A stretch of 64,000 nt of DNA from Sphingobacterium yanglingense (GTDB lineage Bacteria > Bacteroidota > Bacteroidia > Sphingobacteriales > Sphingobacteriaceae), in the NCBI RefSeq assembly GCF_004363245.1, contig NZ_SNYV01000003.1, forward strand, positions 55,551-119,550, written 5' to 3'. Below, piece after piece: positions 34,049-43,560 of this stretch (position 1 is its first letter; every line of letters starts with the position of its first letter). The position numbers were made by a program, and so were the translations under genes. Under the pieces are notes generated by a model. That model saw only the letters and a program-made list of their open reading frames with translations, searched no databases and was not told where the DNA came from.

Positions 34049-35116
34049 CTATCTCCTAAGCTTAGCCATATCTGAAATACGCTTTTCTGCCAACTGCTTG
34101 GCCGCTTGGAATGTAGTAATATCTTCTTCTCTAGACGTCTGTAAGACGTGGCGCGTAGCGCTATATATATTACGTATCAAAGACTCCGTACGATCCGTAC
34201 CGTAGCCCTCTAACTCTGAATAACAACTAATCAACGCTCCTGAATTAATTAAAAAATCAGGGGTATAAAGGATATTGTGTTCTTTTAACAATTGAATAGT
34301 ACGCTCCTCATCTTTCAATTGGTTATTGGCAGATCCTGCAATAATTTTGCATCGCATTTTGGGCACTGTATCCACATTAACTGTACCTCCTAATGCACAA
34401 GGGGCATACACATCAACATCCAATTCATAGCTCGTCGCGTATTGAATCGGCTCAGCTTTATACTTGGCAGCAACTTTCATCTTACGCTCTTCGGTCATGT
34501 CCGACACATAAACCCTTGCATTCTCGGCGCGCAACATGGAAACCAACTGCTCTCCTACTGACCCAACCCCCTGAACAGCAATCTTACGGCCGGCAAGGGA
34601 ATCATCACCGTACAATTCCTTTATTGAAGCTTTAATTCCATAAAAAACACCACGAGCAGCAAAAACAGTAGTATCACCACCTCCATTCATAGAGGTAGGA
34701 AGCCCTGCTACGTAATCCGTCTCGGCATGAATATATTCTAAATCTTTTTGTGTGGTTCCGACATCGATGGAAGCGATAAAGTTACCGTTCAAACCTTTGA
34801 CAAATTTGCCAAAGCGACGCATCAATACTTCAGATTTTTCGGTACGATTATTACCGATGATGACAGCACATCCACCTCCTAAGTTTAATCCAGCTAATGA
34901 AGATTTATAGGTGATTGCTTTCGATAGACGCAACGCATCCTCGACAGCCTCTCCTTCTGACTCGTAAGGTAGCATCCTAACTCCTCCAATAGCAGGACCT
35001 AGAGTCGTGTCATGAATTGCAATGATGGCCTTCAGGCCGACCGATGGGTCATTGCAAAAAAACAAATTCTGATGCTCTGAAGAGGCCATCAAATCGAAAA
35101 CTGAAGCGTTTTGCAT
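34049..35116 (-). CDS. Leucine dehydrogenase homologue with catalytic Lys replaced by Cys
   Basis: The 355-aa Glu/Leu/Phe/Val dehydrogenase-family protein aligns with leucine dehydrogenase over its whole length. The substrate domain has KAITYKSSLAGLNLGGGC and the Rossmann domain has VQGVGSVGEQL (181-191). Lys71 matches Lys68, and Asp118 in SIDVGTT matches Asp115 of Lysinibacillus LeuDH. The residue at the position of the catalytic Lys80 (GGGK) is Cys83 (TGT codon). If the reading is right, normal oxidative deamination of leucine should be strongly impaired. Length is close to other LeuDH (about 364). It heads the leftward nusB operon and may have another role or a paralogue elsewhere. Confidence 0.8.
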   Translation of the reverse strand: MQNASVFDLMASSEHQNLFFCNDPSVGLKAIIAIHDTTLGPAIGGVRMLPYESEGEAVEDALRLSKAITYKSSLAGLNLGGGCAVIIGNNRTEKSEVLMRRFGKFVKGLNGNFIASIDVGTTQKDLEYIHAETDYVAGLPTSMNGGGDTTVFAARGVFYGIKASIKELYGDDSLAGRKIAVQGVGSVGEQLVSMLRAENARVYVSDMTEERKMKVAAKYKAEPIQYATSYELDVDVYAPCALGGTVNVDTVPKMRCKIIAGSANNQLKDEERTIQLLKEHNILYTPDFLINSGALISCYSELEGYGTDRTESLIRNIYSATRHVLQTSREEDITTFQAAKQLAEKRISDMAKLRR

Positions 35117-35268
35117 ATCAAAAAAAATAATTCAAAAACTATTCTAAAAAGCTTCACAAAAATAAAAAATTAATTCGTTTTATCCGTGATTTATTGAAAT
35201 ATGTCGCTTTTACAGAATTATATGACGAATTAGAAAGAAACAGCCAAAAGATATTAAACCGAAACCAT

Positions 35269-35276
35269 TACATTTG
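35269..35276 (+). promoter_or_regulatory. -7 box of the ABC exporter gene
   Basis: TACATTTG matches TAnnTTTG, 15 bases before the ATG, inside the small palindrome ATTACATTTGTAAT. No -33 TTG is visible. Confidence 0.4.
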
Positions 35277-35291
35277 TAATAGAGACACAAC

Positions 35292-37070
35292 ATGAAAGAA
35301 CTATCCTACCTCAATAAATATTTCTACAAATACAAATGGAGATTAATCCCAGGTGTAATCTTTGTTATTATTTCTAACTACTTTGGAATACTACCAGCAA
35401 AAGTAATACGCGAAGCTTTTGACCTAGTCAAGGAAAACATAGACTTATACAGGCTGTATGATGGTTTCGAACGCCAAAGCCTAATCTATCAAGTCTTCGG
35501 AAGCAGCTTACTTTTTTTCGGGGTTGTAGTCCTTGTACTCGCACTACTTAGAGGAATTTTTCTATTCTTGATGCGACAGTCGATCATACTTATCTCCAGA
35601 CATATTGAATATGACCTAAAAAACGAGATATACAATCACTATCAAGAGCTGGATTTCTCTTTTTTCAGAAAGAACAACACGGGTGACCTAATGAATCGTG
35701 CTACGGAAGATGTAAACCAGGTTCGTAACTACCTTGGTCCAGCGATAATGTATGCCATCAACACGGTAACACTTTCTGTGATGATCATATATGCGATGTA
35801 TGATGTAAATCCTACTTTGGCAACCTACGCACTATTGCCAATTCCAATAATATCATTGATTATTCTATTGGTAAACCGTATAATAAACAAGCGTAGTACC
35901 AAAATCCAAGCGCAACTGTCAAAACTCTCCTCTTTTGTGCAGGAAACATTCTCTGGTATACGGGTGATAAAAACCTATGTAAGAGAAGAACAAAAAATGG
36001 CTGAATTTGCACACGAGAGCAATGTCTATAGGAACAGTTCTCTTGACCTTGTAAAAGTACAAGCGATATTCTTTCCGCTAATTATATTCTTGGTAGGTTT
36101 CAGTACAATAATCACTGTGTATATCGGTGGTATCGAAGTCAACAAAGGAACTATCACTGCTGGTAATATAGCAGAGTTTATCATGTATGTAAATCAGCTT
36201 ACCTTTCCCGCTATGGCATTAGCCTGGGTAACCTCGCTTATACAACGAGCAGCAGCCTCTCAAAAACGGATAAATGAGTTTTTGAACACAAAACCAGAAA
36301 TCATCAGTGGAAAAATAACAGATCAACTAGCTGGAAATATCCGTATCAAAAACCTATCATTCACCTATCCCGAGACTGGTATTCAAGCACTGAACAATAT
36401 AAACATCGATATAAAAGCAGGACAGACACTAGCGATAATCGGGAAGACTGGCTCTGGTAAATCGACACTGGCCAACCTCCTCCTGAGAATGTATGACGCC
36501 GACCAGGGCGAAATAACGTTTGATGGAAAAGACATAAAAGAATTGAATATAAAGTCACTACGTCATCAAATAGGCTTTGTTCCGCAACAGGTTTTTCTAT
36601 TCTCGGACACTATTGCCAATAATATCGCCTTCGGCCTGGATACCTGTGAAATCGACAAAGTTGAAGTAGCAGCAAAAGATGCTGCTGTATATGAAAACAT
36701 CGCTGCTTTTGAAGAGGGATTTCAGACTCACATAGGTGAACGGGGGCTAACACTTTCTGGTGGCCAAAAACAACGGTTGTCCATCGCCCGAGCATTGGTA
36801 AAAGATCCTCAAATGTTGATATTTGATGACTGTCTTTCTGCAGTCGACACTAAAACAGAAGAGGAGATACTGCACAACCTGGGACGTATCATGCGGAACA
36901 AAACAACAATATTTATAGCGCACCGTATCTCCACAATAAAGAACGCAGACCACATTATCGTTCTTGAAAATGGGAAAATAATAGAAGAAGGAAATCATAG
37001 CAGCTTATTAACGGCCAACGGAGAATATGCAGAACTATATGAAAAACAGTTACTGCAGAGTACGGAGTAA
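35292..37070 (+). CDS. ABC exporter half-transporter (MsbA/MdlA-like)
   Basis: The 592-aa protein has a six-helix permease domain (about 1-310) fused to an ATPase. Walker A GKTGSGKST, signature LSGGQKQR and the switch IAHR are visible. After Walker B (LIFDD) the usual catalytic Glu is Asp513. This pattern is typical of the degenerate site in heterodimeric exporters of the MdlA/YheI type. A partner subunit would then be expected, but none is adjacent. The substrate is unknown; lipids, peptides and drugs are all exported by this class. The DUF3857 genes follow on the same strand. Confidence 0.85.
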   Translation: MKELSYLNKYFYKYKWRLIPGVIFVIISNYFGILPAKVIREAFDLVKENIDLYRLYDGFERQSLIYQVFGSSLLFFGVVVLVLALLRGIFLFLMRQSIILISRHIEYDLKNEIYNHYQELDFSFFRKNNTGDLMNRATEDVNQVRNYLGPAIMYAINTVTLSVMIIYAMYDVNPTLATYALLPIPIISLIILLVNRIINKRSTKIQAQLSKLSSFVQETFSGIRVIKTYVREEQKMAEFAHESNVYRNSSLDLVKVQAIFFPLIIFLVGFSTIITVYIGGIEVNKGTITAGNIAEFIMYVNQLTFPAMALAWVTSLIQRAAASQKRINEFLNTKPEIISGKITDQLAGNIRIKNLSFTYPETGIQALNNINIDIKAGQTLAIIGKTGSGKSTLANLLLRMYDADQGEITFDGKDIKELNIKSLRHQIGFVPQQVFLFSDTIANNIAFGLDTCEIDKVEVAAKDAAVYENIAAFEEGFQTHIGERGLTLSGGQKQRLSIARALVKDPQMLIFDDCLSAVDTKTEEEILHNLGRIMRNKTTIFIAHRISTIKNADHIIVLENGKIIEEGNHSSLLTANGEYAELYEKQLLQSTE

Positions 37071-37139
37071 CAATTGCAGCTTGCAATTCGGGTAATATTT
37101 AACTACCTTTCGGGAAGATACCAACCCACTTGTTCAGTT

Positions 37140-39122
37140 ATGAGATATATTCTTTTAGCTCTTTTTACGTTGTCTTCAGCAAGCTTGATGGCGCAATTTG
37201 AGGGCACTCCTACAATAAGTCCCTCCGATTTTGAAACAAAAGTATATGATATAGATTCTAGTGCACACGCCATAACTCTCTTTGAACATGGCAAGACTCA
37301 GATTGATAAAAGCGAGTCCGATCGCTCCTTAATGGTATTCCACCACTACAAAACCCGACTCAAAATCCTAACAAAGGAGGGTTATGAACATGCTAACTTC
37401 ACAATTCCATTGTATAAATATGGTTCTACCTTTGAATATATAACAAATATAAAAGCGACTACGTATAACCTTGTAAACGGTAAAATCGAAAACATCCCCC
37501 TCAAAAACAAAGACATCTTCCTTGAACATAAAAGCGATTTTGTAAAATTAAACAAATTTACGATGCCGGATATTCAGACTGGGTCGATAATAGAACTTGA
37601 ATACACGTTGGTTTCTCCAGATATATTCAACTTTAGATCCTGGCAATTCCAAACAGATATTCCAAAACTAAAAAGTGACTATCGCGTACTGATCCCGGCT
37701 ATATATAAATACAACATTACATTAAAAGGTCCACTAAAACTTTCTGACACAAAATCAAAACTACAACGCGAGTGCCTAGTTTTAAATGGCAACAAAATAG
37801 ACTGCTCTGACATCACCTACTTTATGGAAAGTATACCAGCCTTCAAAGCGGAGGCTTATATGCTAGCTCCGAAAAACTACATTTCGGCTGTCAGCTTTGA
37901 GCTAGAAGAAATGGCTATGTCGGGGGGAGGTATCAAATCTTTTACAAAAAAATGGAGTGATGTCGACAGAGAACTCATGACAGATAAAGATTTTGGAGGA
38001 CAATTAAAGAAAACAAATCTACTTGAGGAAACGCTGACCAAATTAGGAGACACCTCTTATAATCAACTTGATAAAGCTAAAAGTGTATTCAGATGGGTTC
38101 AAAAGAACATAAAATGGAACAATACATATGGAAAATATGCACAACATGGTATTGAAGACGCCTTGAAAAGCAAAAATGGAAACTCAGCAGATATCAACCT
38201 CACTCTGATCACGGCACTCAATGCAGCGGGCATAGAATCCTACCCTATCCTTGTTTCTACACGAGATAACGGACTACCGAACAGCCTCCATCCCGTTATC
38301 TCTGATTTTAATTATGTAATAGCAGGAGTTAAAATCCAGGACCAAACCTACCTAGCAGATGCGACAGACCCTCTACTTCCTTTTGGCCAACTTCCTATGC
38401 GCTGTATTAACGAAAAAGGTCGGATTATTTTTTCTAAAAAATCCTCGGAATGGATTCCTTTAATCAACAATCAAATATCATCAACTCATTACAATTTCGA
38501 TGGTTCACTAGAGCCTAGCGGTGTGTTAAAAGGTAACCTCACTATAATGTACAACGGAATGGATGCCGTAAGTAAACGCAGAAACATACTTGAGTATCCT
38601 TCAGCAGAAGAATACCAGGAAGCTATTGACGAGCAATTGACAAGTATGACTGTAAAAGAACTCAACATAGAAAATCTGGATAACAATGAAATTTCTCTTA
38701 TTGAAAACTTCGCTATAGAAATCAAACTGTGCGATGAAATAAAAGGAAACACCTTCTATTTCAACCCTATATTTATAAACCGAACTATAAAAAACCCTTT
38801 TAATCTCGATGAAAGAAACTACCATGTAGATATAGGTTCAAGGAGAGATGAGAGTCATACAATAACAATAAAGCTTCCCAAAGGAAGCAATATAAAGACC
38901 TCACCAAAAAATGTAAGTTTTGTATTACCGGAGGCTACGGCCCGTTACAACTATAAAAGTGAACTCATAGACGATAGCCTACATGTTGCGCAGCATCTAT
39001 CACTTAAAAAAGCTATATACAATACAGATGAATATTTCGGATTAAAAGAGTTGTTTTCAAGAGTTATACAACAGCTAAAGATAGACCATTCATTCAATTA
39101 CAATGCTAATGCTTCTCTATAG
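37140..39122 (+). CDS. DUF3857/transglutaminase-like envelope protein lacking the Cys-His pair
   Basis: The 660-aa protein (start at MRYILLALF, 37140) has a signal peptide (about 1-18), an N-terminal DUF3857 domain and a transglutaminase-like core. It lines up without gaps with its neighbour, and the catalytic Cys position is Ser349 (GNSADIN). The His position is Tyr392 (FNYVI). The Asp site (YLADATDP) is kept. So it is probably not a transglutaminase or protease and may bind a ligand or partner. It starts 69 bases after the ABC gene and overlaps the next gene by 20 bases. Confidence 0.8.
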   Translation: MRYILLALFTLSSASLMAQFEGTPTISPSDFETKVYDIDSSAHAITLFEHGKTQIDKSESDRSLMVFHHYKTRLKILTKEGYEHANFTIPLYKYGSTFEYITNIKATTYNLVNGKIENIPLKNKDIFLEHKSDFVKLNKFTMPDIQTGSIIELEYTLVSPDIFNFRSWQFQTDIPKLKSDYRVLIPAIYKYNITLKGPLKLSDTKSKLQRECLVLNGNKIDCSDITYFMESIPAFKAEAYMLAPKNYISAVSFELEEMAMSGGGIKSFTKKWSDVDRELMTDKDFGGQLKKTNLLEETLTKLGDTSYNQLDKAKSVFRWVQKNIKWNNTYGKYAQHGIEDALKSKNGNSADINLTLITALNAAGIESYPILVSTRDNGLPNSLHPVISDFNYVIAGVKIQDQTYLADATDPLLPFGQLPMRCINEKGRIIFSKKSSEWIPLINNQISSTHYNFDGSLEPSGVLKGNLTIMYNGMDAVSKRRNILEYPSAEEYQEAIDEQLTSMTVKELNIENLDNNEISLIENFAIEIKLCDEIKGNTFYFNPIFINRTIKNPFNLDERNYHVDIGSRRDESHTITIKLPKGSNIKTSPKNVSFVLPEATARYNYKSELIDDSLHVAQHLSLKKAIYNTDEYFGLKELFSRVIQQLKIDHSFNYNANASL

Positions 39123-41016
39123 AATTATTTTCACCCTATTAATGACTTCTTGCATCCTAAAAGCAGATGCTCAAAAATACATGGTGACGGACATATCAAA
39201 AGATCTCTTAAGCCGCGCTAATGCTGTCGTACAAGAAGAGCATATATCCTTTGATGTAGATTATTCAAACGCATTACAAACCGTTCGCAAAGTGATAACA
39301 ATACTTAACAAAGCAGGAGAAAAACATGCAGAACTGGTTTTATACTATGACAAAAGCAAAACAATCAAAGATATCAAGGGGCAGATCCTAGATGAGTTCG
39401 GCAATCAAATTAACAAATTCAATCAGAAGGATTTCAAAGATTACAGTGCAACAAGTCAAGTCAGTATGTTTGATGATATACGGTTCAAACATTATACCCC
39501 AAACTCACATACCTTCCCTTATACCATTGTATATAGCTATGAGGTAAAACACAACCAAAACCTATTTATTCCGTACTGGCAACCGGACTACCTGTCTGAT
39601 CTTGCTGTTATCAGTAGTACATATGAGCTAAGCTGTAAACCAGATCAATCTTTGCGGATAAAAGCGGAGAATACACCTCAATCTGCTCATATAACGACAA
39701 CAGAAAAATCGAAAACTTATAAATGGACTGCAAAAAATATAAAAGCACGAAAAGAAGAACCCCTAAAACCATTTGATCGGCAAGATGCCATCTTGGTCAA
39801 GGCTGTCCCTGAAAACTTTCACTACTTCAGAAAAAAAGGAACTGTAAAAAACTGGTCTGATTTTGGAAAATGGATGTATGAAAATCTTCTGATGGGTAAG
39901 CAAGAACTATCTCCCGAAACTAAAAATAAGGTAAAAGAACTTACAGCACATCTAGATTCAGACAAGGAAAAAGCTAAAGTACTATTCGCCTATATGCAGA
40001 GTAAAACACGATATGTTAGTATACAAATAGGAATCGGAGGGCTTGAGCCTTATCCAGCTTCTTACGTAGAACAACTTGGATATGGAGACTGTAAAGCTCT
40101 CGTAAATTACACCCAAGCCTTATTAAAAGAAGCGGGTATCGAATCTCTATACTGCATTGTAGAGGCTGGTCATCAAAAAAAAAATCTAGATATTGATTTT
40201 GCAAATGCCGTTGATGGTAATCATATTATACTATGCCTTCCTTTAGAAAAAGACACGACCTGGATTGAGTGTACAAGTAACAAACACCCCTTCGGTTACC
40301 TCGGCGAATTTACGGACGACAGGCTAGTTCTTGCTTGCACGCCTGACGGAGGGAAAATACTGCGAACAACTCAATATCCCTCGACTAAGAATTTGCAAAG
40401 CCGAACAGGACATATTAACATACGACAGACAGGTAATATCGAAGGAAGTATAACAACAAGATTTACCGGAACTCAATTTGACAATCATTTTGAAAATGTC
40501 TCTAAGGTGCAACGTGAACGACAAGAATTACTAAAGCGTTTTTATGACATTGACAACATTAGCTTTTCAAATAATGCGTATAGCATAGAAGATCAGACAG
40601 AACCGACAGTTATTGAAAAAATGGACATCTTTATAAAAAACTATATTGCAAAGAATAAGGATCAGCTTGTATTCCATCCAAATATTTTCAATGTAGCCAA
40701 AGCTATCCCTGAATCAAAAAACAGGATAAATCCCCTTCGCATCAACCGGGGCTATACAGATATTGATAGCATTAGTTATAGTATGGACGAGAAGATTAAA
40801 GATGGATTTCAGCCGATAACGAAAGTTATAAACTCTCCTATGGGTACCTATCATCTTAGAATCAGCTTGAAAGATGATAAGCTTCTATATTATCGTAAAC
40901 TAGAAGTTAAAGAAGGTACTTACCAACCCGAAAGCTATGTACAATTCTACAACTTTATGCGAGAGGTTTCGGAATCTGATCGGGGAAAGTTTACGCTTAC
41001 ACTTGCAACAGATTAA
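39103..41016 (+). CDS. DUF3857/transglutaminase-like envelope protein with intact Cys-His
   Basis: The 637-aa protein has a signal peptide (about 1-23, ending ADAQ), DUF3857 (about 40-240) and a transglutaminase-like core. Cys330 (YGDCKAL) and His374 (GNHIILC) are present, and Glu389 (WIECTS) stands where the family usually has Asp. It could act as a peptidase, amidase or crosslinker in the periplasm. The start overlaps the previous gene by 20 bases, so the two paralogues are coupled. Its end overlaps the tRNA-Ala promoter. Confidence 0.82.
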   Translation: MLMLLYRIIFTLLMTSCILKADAQKYMVTDISKDLLSRANAVVQEEHISFDVDYSNALQTVRKVITILNKAGEKHAELVLYYDKSKTIKDIKGQILDEFGNQINKFNQKDFKDYSATSQVSMFDDIRFKHYTPNSHTFPYTIVYSYEVKHNQNLFIPYWQPDYLSDLAVISSTYELSCKPDQSLRIKAENTPQSAHITTTEKSKTYKWTAKNIKARKEEPLKPFDRQDAILVKAVPENFHYFRKKGTVKNWSDFGKWMYENLLMGKQELSPETKNKVKELTAHLDSDKEKAKVLFAYMQSKTRYVSIQIGIGGLEPYPASYVEQLGYGDCKALVNYTQALLKEAGIESLYCIVEAGHQKKNLDIDFANAVDGNHIILCLPLEKDTTWIECTSNKHPFGYLGEFTDDRLVLACTPDGGKILRTTQYPSTKNLQSRTGHINIRQTGNIEGSITTRFTGTQFDNHFENVSKVQRERQELLKRFYDIDNISFSNNAYSIEDQTEPTVIEKMDIFIKNYIAKNKDQLVFHPNIFNVAKAIPESKNRINPLRINRGYTDIDSISYSMDEKIKDGFQPITKVINSPMGTYHLRISLKDDKLLYYRKLEVKEGTYQPESYVQFYNFMREVSESDRGKFTLTLATD

Positions 41017-41032
41017 TATTTTTATATCTTTG
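41003..41032 (+). promoter_or_regulatory. Promoter of tRNA-Ala
   Basis: TTG (41003-41005), 19 bases and TATCTTTG (41025-41032) match the consensus. The -33 box lies inside the last codons of the DUF3857 gene. The tRNA starts 12 bases after the -7 box. Confidence 0.65.
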
Positions 41033-41043
41033 CATCAGCTAAT

Positions 41044-41117
41044 GGGGAATTAGCTCAGTTGGCTAGAGCGCTTGCCTGGCAGGCAAGAGGTCATCGGTTC
41101 GAATCCGTTATTCTCCA
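41044..41117 (+). tRNA. tRNA-Ala(GGC)
   Basis: The acceptor stem GGGGAAT/ATTCTCC contains the G3-U70 pair that identifies alanine tRNA. The anticodon loop is CTGGCAG (GGC). The T-arm and discriminator A are normal, and CCA is not encoded. Confidence 0.96.
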
Positions 41118-41122
41118 CAACT

Positions 41123-41156
41123 AAAAAGGGCAGATTTTAAAAAATCTGCCCTTTTC
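41123..41156. terminator. Bidirectional terminator after tRNA-Ala
   Basis: The stem AAAAGGGCAGATTTT/AAAATCTGCCCTTTT is nearly loop-free with A/T flanks. It also serves the convergent DEAD-box gene. Confidence 0.9.
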
Positions 41157-41164
41157 TATTTCCC

Positions 41165-42550
41165 TTAAAATGTCTTACCTGAATTGCCAGATCCGCGCTT
41201 ACCTCCAAAAGAACGTCCTCTACTTGAAGAAGCCCCTCCTCTACCATCTGATGAAGATTGTCCCCGTCCACCTGAAGACTGACCACGACTATTTGACGAA
41301 GTTTTCTTCTTATGACGATAATCAGGCTTCGCACCTGGTTTAGGCTGTTCTGCTTTCCCTTTAGTCTTTCCTTTACCAGATTCTAACGTTGCCTTTGCAA
41401 GAAACTGTGGAGACATGCTCAAGTCTTCCATTCGTTTTACAGGAAGCTCAAAGCCAATGGTAAACTGTATATCTTTGATGTACGGGATCTCCTCCACATC
41501 GCAAAGCGAAATCGCGAAGCCCTCTGCTCCCGCCCTACCAGAACGCCCGATACGATGTACATAAGCATCAGGCATATTAGGGATTTCATAATTGATAACA
41601 TATTTTAAAAGATCAATATCGATTCCTCTTGCTGCAATATCTGTTGCCACCAAAACACGAATCTCTTTCTTTTTGAAACCTTCTAACGCATTCTGACGTG
41701 CATTTTGAGATTTGTTACCGTGTATGGCTGCTGCAGAAATATCTTGTCTATGCAGCAATTTCACTAAGCGATCTGCACCGTGTTTGGTACGGGTAAAGAC
41801 GAGCACATTATCATCTACTTCTTTTTTCAACAAATACATCAATGCCTTCGGCTTATTCGCCTTCTCTATATAGTACAGAGTCTGTTGAATGGTTTCTGCG
41901 GTTGTAGATTCTGGAGTAACCTCAACTTTGACAGGGTTTGTCAAGATACTATCTGCCAAAGACTGTATTGCTTTAGGCATAGTAGCTGAGAAAAACAAAG
42001 TCTGGCGTTTATCTGGTATAGCATTTAACACACGCTTGACATCGTGTATAAAGCCCATGTCCAACATCCGATCTGCTTCATCCAATACAAAGATTTCTAT
42101 CTGATTGATCGATAAGATACGCTGATTCATTAAATCTAAAAGTCGACCTGGAGTCGCAATTAAAATATCTACCCCCTGACGAATTTCATTGACCTGGCTA
42201 AACTGGTTGACCCCACCAAAAATAACGGTATGTCTTAATTTAAGATTCTTACCGTAATCACTAAAAGATTCACCAATCTGTATTGCCAACTCACGGGTTG
42301 GAGTCAGAATCAACGAGCGGATGGTGCCGCGCTTAAGCCCCTGAGGCCTATTATTATTAAGTAATTGCAAAATAGGTATTGCAAAAGCAGCAGTCTTGCC
42401 CGTACCAGTCTGTGCACACCCCAACAAATCCTTACCTTTAAGCACCTCAGGAATAGCCTGCTCTTGGATAGGTGTCGGATTCTCATATCCCAGCGCCTCT
42501 ACAGCGGCCAATATAGGCGAGCTGATTTTTAAATCATTGAACGTTTTCAT
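41165..42550 (-). CDS. DEAD-box RNA helicase (RhlE-like)
   Basis: The 461-aa protein has all helicase motifs: Q motif with [13 protein letters not shown], motif I AQTGTGKT, Ia [32 protein letters not shown] and [12 protein letters not shown]. The C-terminal tail (about 400-461) is rich in Gly, Ser and Arg and is likely RNA-binding. RhlE-type proteins assist ribosome assembly and RNA turnover, often at low temperature. The ATG at 42550 was used rather than a TTG one codon earlier. Its leader holds a hairpin and a repeated element. Confidence 0.9.
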   Translation of the reverse strand: MKTFNDLKISSPILAAVEALGYENPTPIQEQAIPEVLKGKDLLGCAQTGTGKTAAFAIPILQLLNNNRPQGLKRGTIRSLILTPTRELAIQIGESFSDYGKNLKLRHTVIFGGVNQFSQVNEIRQGVDILIATPGRLLDLMNQRILSINQIEIFVLDEADRMLDMGFIHDVKRVLNAIPDKRQTLFFSATMPKAIQSLADSILTNPVKVEVTPESTTAETIQQTLYYIEKANKPKALMYLLKKEVDDNVLVFTRTKHGADRLVKLLHRQDISAAAIHGNKSQNARQNALEGFKKKEIRVLVATDIAARGIDIDLLKYVINYEIPNMPDAYVHRIGRSGRAGAEGFAISLCDVEEIPYIKDIQFTIGFELPVKRMEDLSMSPQFLAKATLESGKGKTKGKAEQPKPGAKPDYRHKKKTSSNSRGQSSGGRGQSSSDGRGGASSSRGRSFGGKRGSGNSGKTF

Positions 42551-42627
42551 CAATATGTTCTATAGTAAAACAAACCCTCTTGTAATAACAATCTAAATAG
42601 TTATGAAAATGTCTCGAGGGTTTGTCA

Positions 42628-42737
42628 TGTTCATTGAAAACAAAACACTTTCAGAAAAAACTTTCATGATTCCTCTGAATCACCAACAGACATGAAAGTT
42701 CTTGATGTCCATTAAAAACAGACACTTTCAGAAAAAA
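42628..42737. repeat. Imperfect direct repeat in the helicase leader
   Basis: A 32-33 base element occurs at 42628-42660 and 42706-42737, both ending CACTTTCAGAAAAAA. On the minus strand each begins with a T-run. The second copy provides the T-run of the rpmA terminator. Confidence 0.65.
42655..42700 (-). terminator. Terminator-like hairpin in the DEAD-box leader
   Basis: On the minus strand AACTTTCATG (42700-42691) pairs with CATGAAAGTT (42668-42659) and is followed by T6. The 22-base loop contains a second small stem GATTC/GAATC. It is either a second rplU-rpmA terminator or an attenuator of the helicase. Confidence 0.5.
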
Positions 42738-42766
42738 AAGCCGCCAAGGAACACTTAGCGGCTTTT
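42732..42766 (-). terminator. Terminator of rplU-rpmA
   Basis: On the minus strand GCCGCTAAG/CTTGGCGGC (one G-T pair) with a short loop is followed by T8. Confidence 0.88.
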
Positions 42767-42786
42767 AAATAGGATTAAACTAAACC

Positions 42787-43050
42787 TTAGTTTTGCTCAG
42801 CAGGAACTACTGAAACATAAGATTTATTATTTGCTTTTTTACGGAAAACAACTGTTCCATCAACTAAAGCAAATAAAGTGTGGTCTTTACCAACACCTAC
42901 GTTAGTATCTGGATTGTGTACAGTACCACGTTGGCGAACGATAATGTTACCAGCGATAGCTTTCTGACCACCGAAAATCTTGATACCTAATCTCTTACTA
43001 TGTGACTCACGGCCGTTCTTGGAACTACCCGCACCTTTTTTATGTGCCAT
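42787..43050 (-). CDS. rpmA: Ribosomal protein L27
   Basis: The 87-aa protein begins [20 protein letters not shown] and contains [18 protein letters not shown]27 reaches the peptidyl transferase centre of the 50S subunit. There is no N-terminal extension of the Firmicutes type. It follows rplU, the usual order, with a 44-base gap. Confidence 0.97.
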   Translation of the reverse strand: MAHKKGAGSSKNGRESHSKRLGIKIFGGQKAIAGNIIVRQRGTVHNPDTNVGVGKDHTLFALVDGTVVFRKKANNKSYVSVVPAEQN

Positions 43051-43094
43051 TTCTTTATCTTAATTTATGACTTGCGTCAGGATTAAAAATTCGA

Positions 43095-43406
43095 TTATAA
43101 ACTGATACCAGTAATCTGGATTTTAGTGAATTGTTGACGGTGACCGTTTTTCTTTTTGTATCCTTTACGGCGTTTTTTCTTGAAAACGATTACTTTATCA
43201 CCTTTCAAATGAGACAAAATCGTAGCTGAAACTTTAGCTCCTGAGATACTTGGAGTACCTACAGTGAATTTACCACCGTTTTCGGCCAACAACACATTGT
43301 CAAATTCAATACTAGCGCCTTCTTCTCCCTGTAAACGGTGTACAAAAAGATACTGGTCTTTTGCAACCTTAAATTGCTGCCCTGCTATATTTACTATTGC
43401 GTACAT
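43095..43406 (-). CDS. rplU: Ribosomal protein L21
   Basis: The 103-aa protein starts [18 protein letters not shown] and has the basic [19 protein letters not shown] block that binds 23S rRNA. It is the first gene of the rplU-rpmA operon. The 150 bases upstream hold the hsp20 terminator and its promoter region; no precise promoter was assigned. Confidence 0.97.
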   Translation of the reverse strand: MYAIVNIAGQQFKVAKDQYLFVHRLQGEEGASIEFDNVLLAENGGKFTVGTPSISGAKVSATILSHLKGDKVIVFKKKRRKGYKKKNGHRQQFTKIQITGISL

Positions 43407-43515
43407 TGTTATTTATTAAAATGTTAATTATTTAATGAACCGCAAAGATAGATTATTATATTCAATACTGCAATTTTTTTTCAAAAAGCATCACCTCGGT
43501 ACTGGAGAAAATTAA

Positions 43516-43538
43516 AAGAGCTCCTTGTTGGAGCTCTT
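43516..43538 (-). terminator. Terminator of hsp20
   Basis: AAGAGCTCC/GGAGCTCTT is a perfect 9-bp stem with a 5-base loop, followed on the minus strand by TTTAATTTT. Confidence 0.8.
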
Positions 43539-43560
43539 CAATATACTTAAATAATTCATC

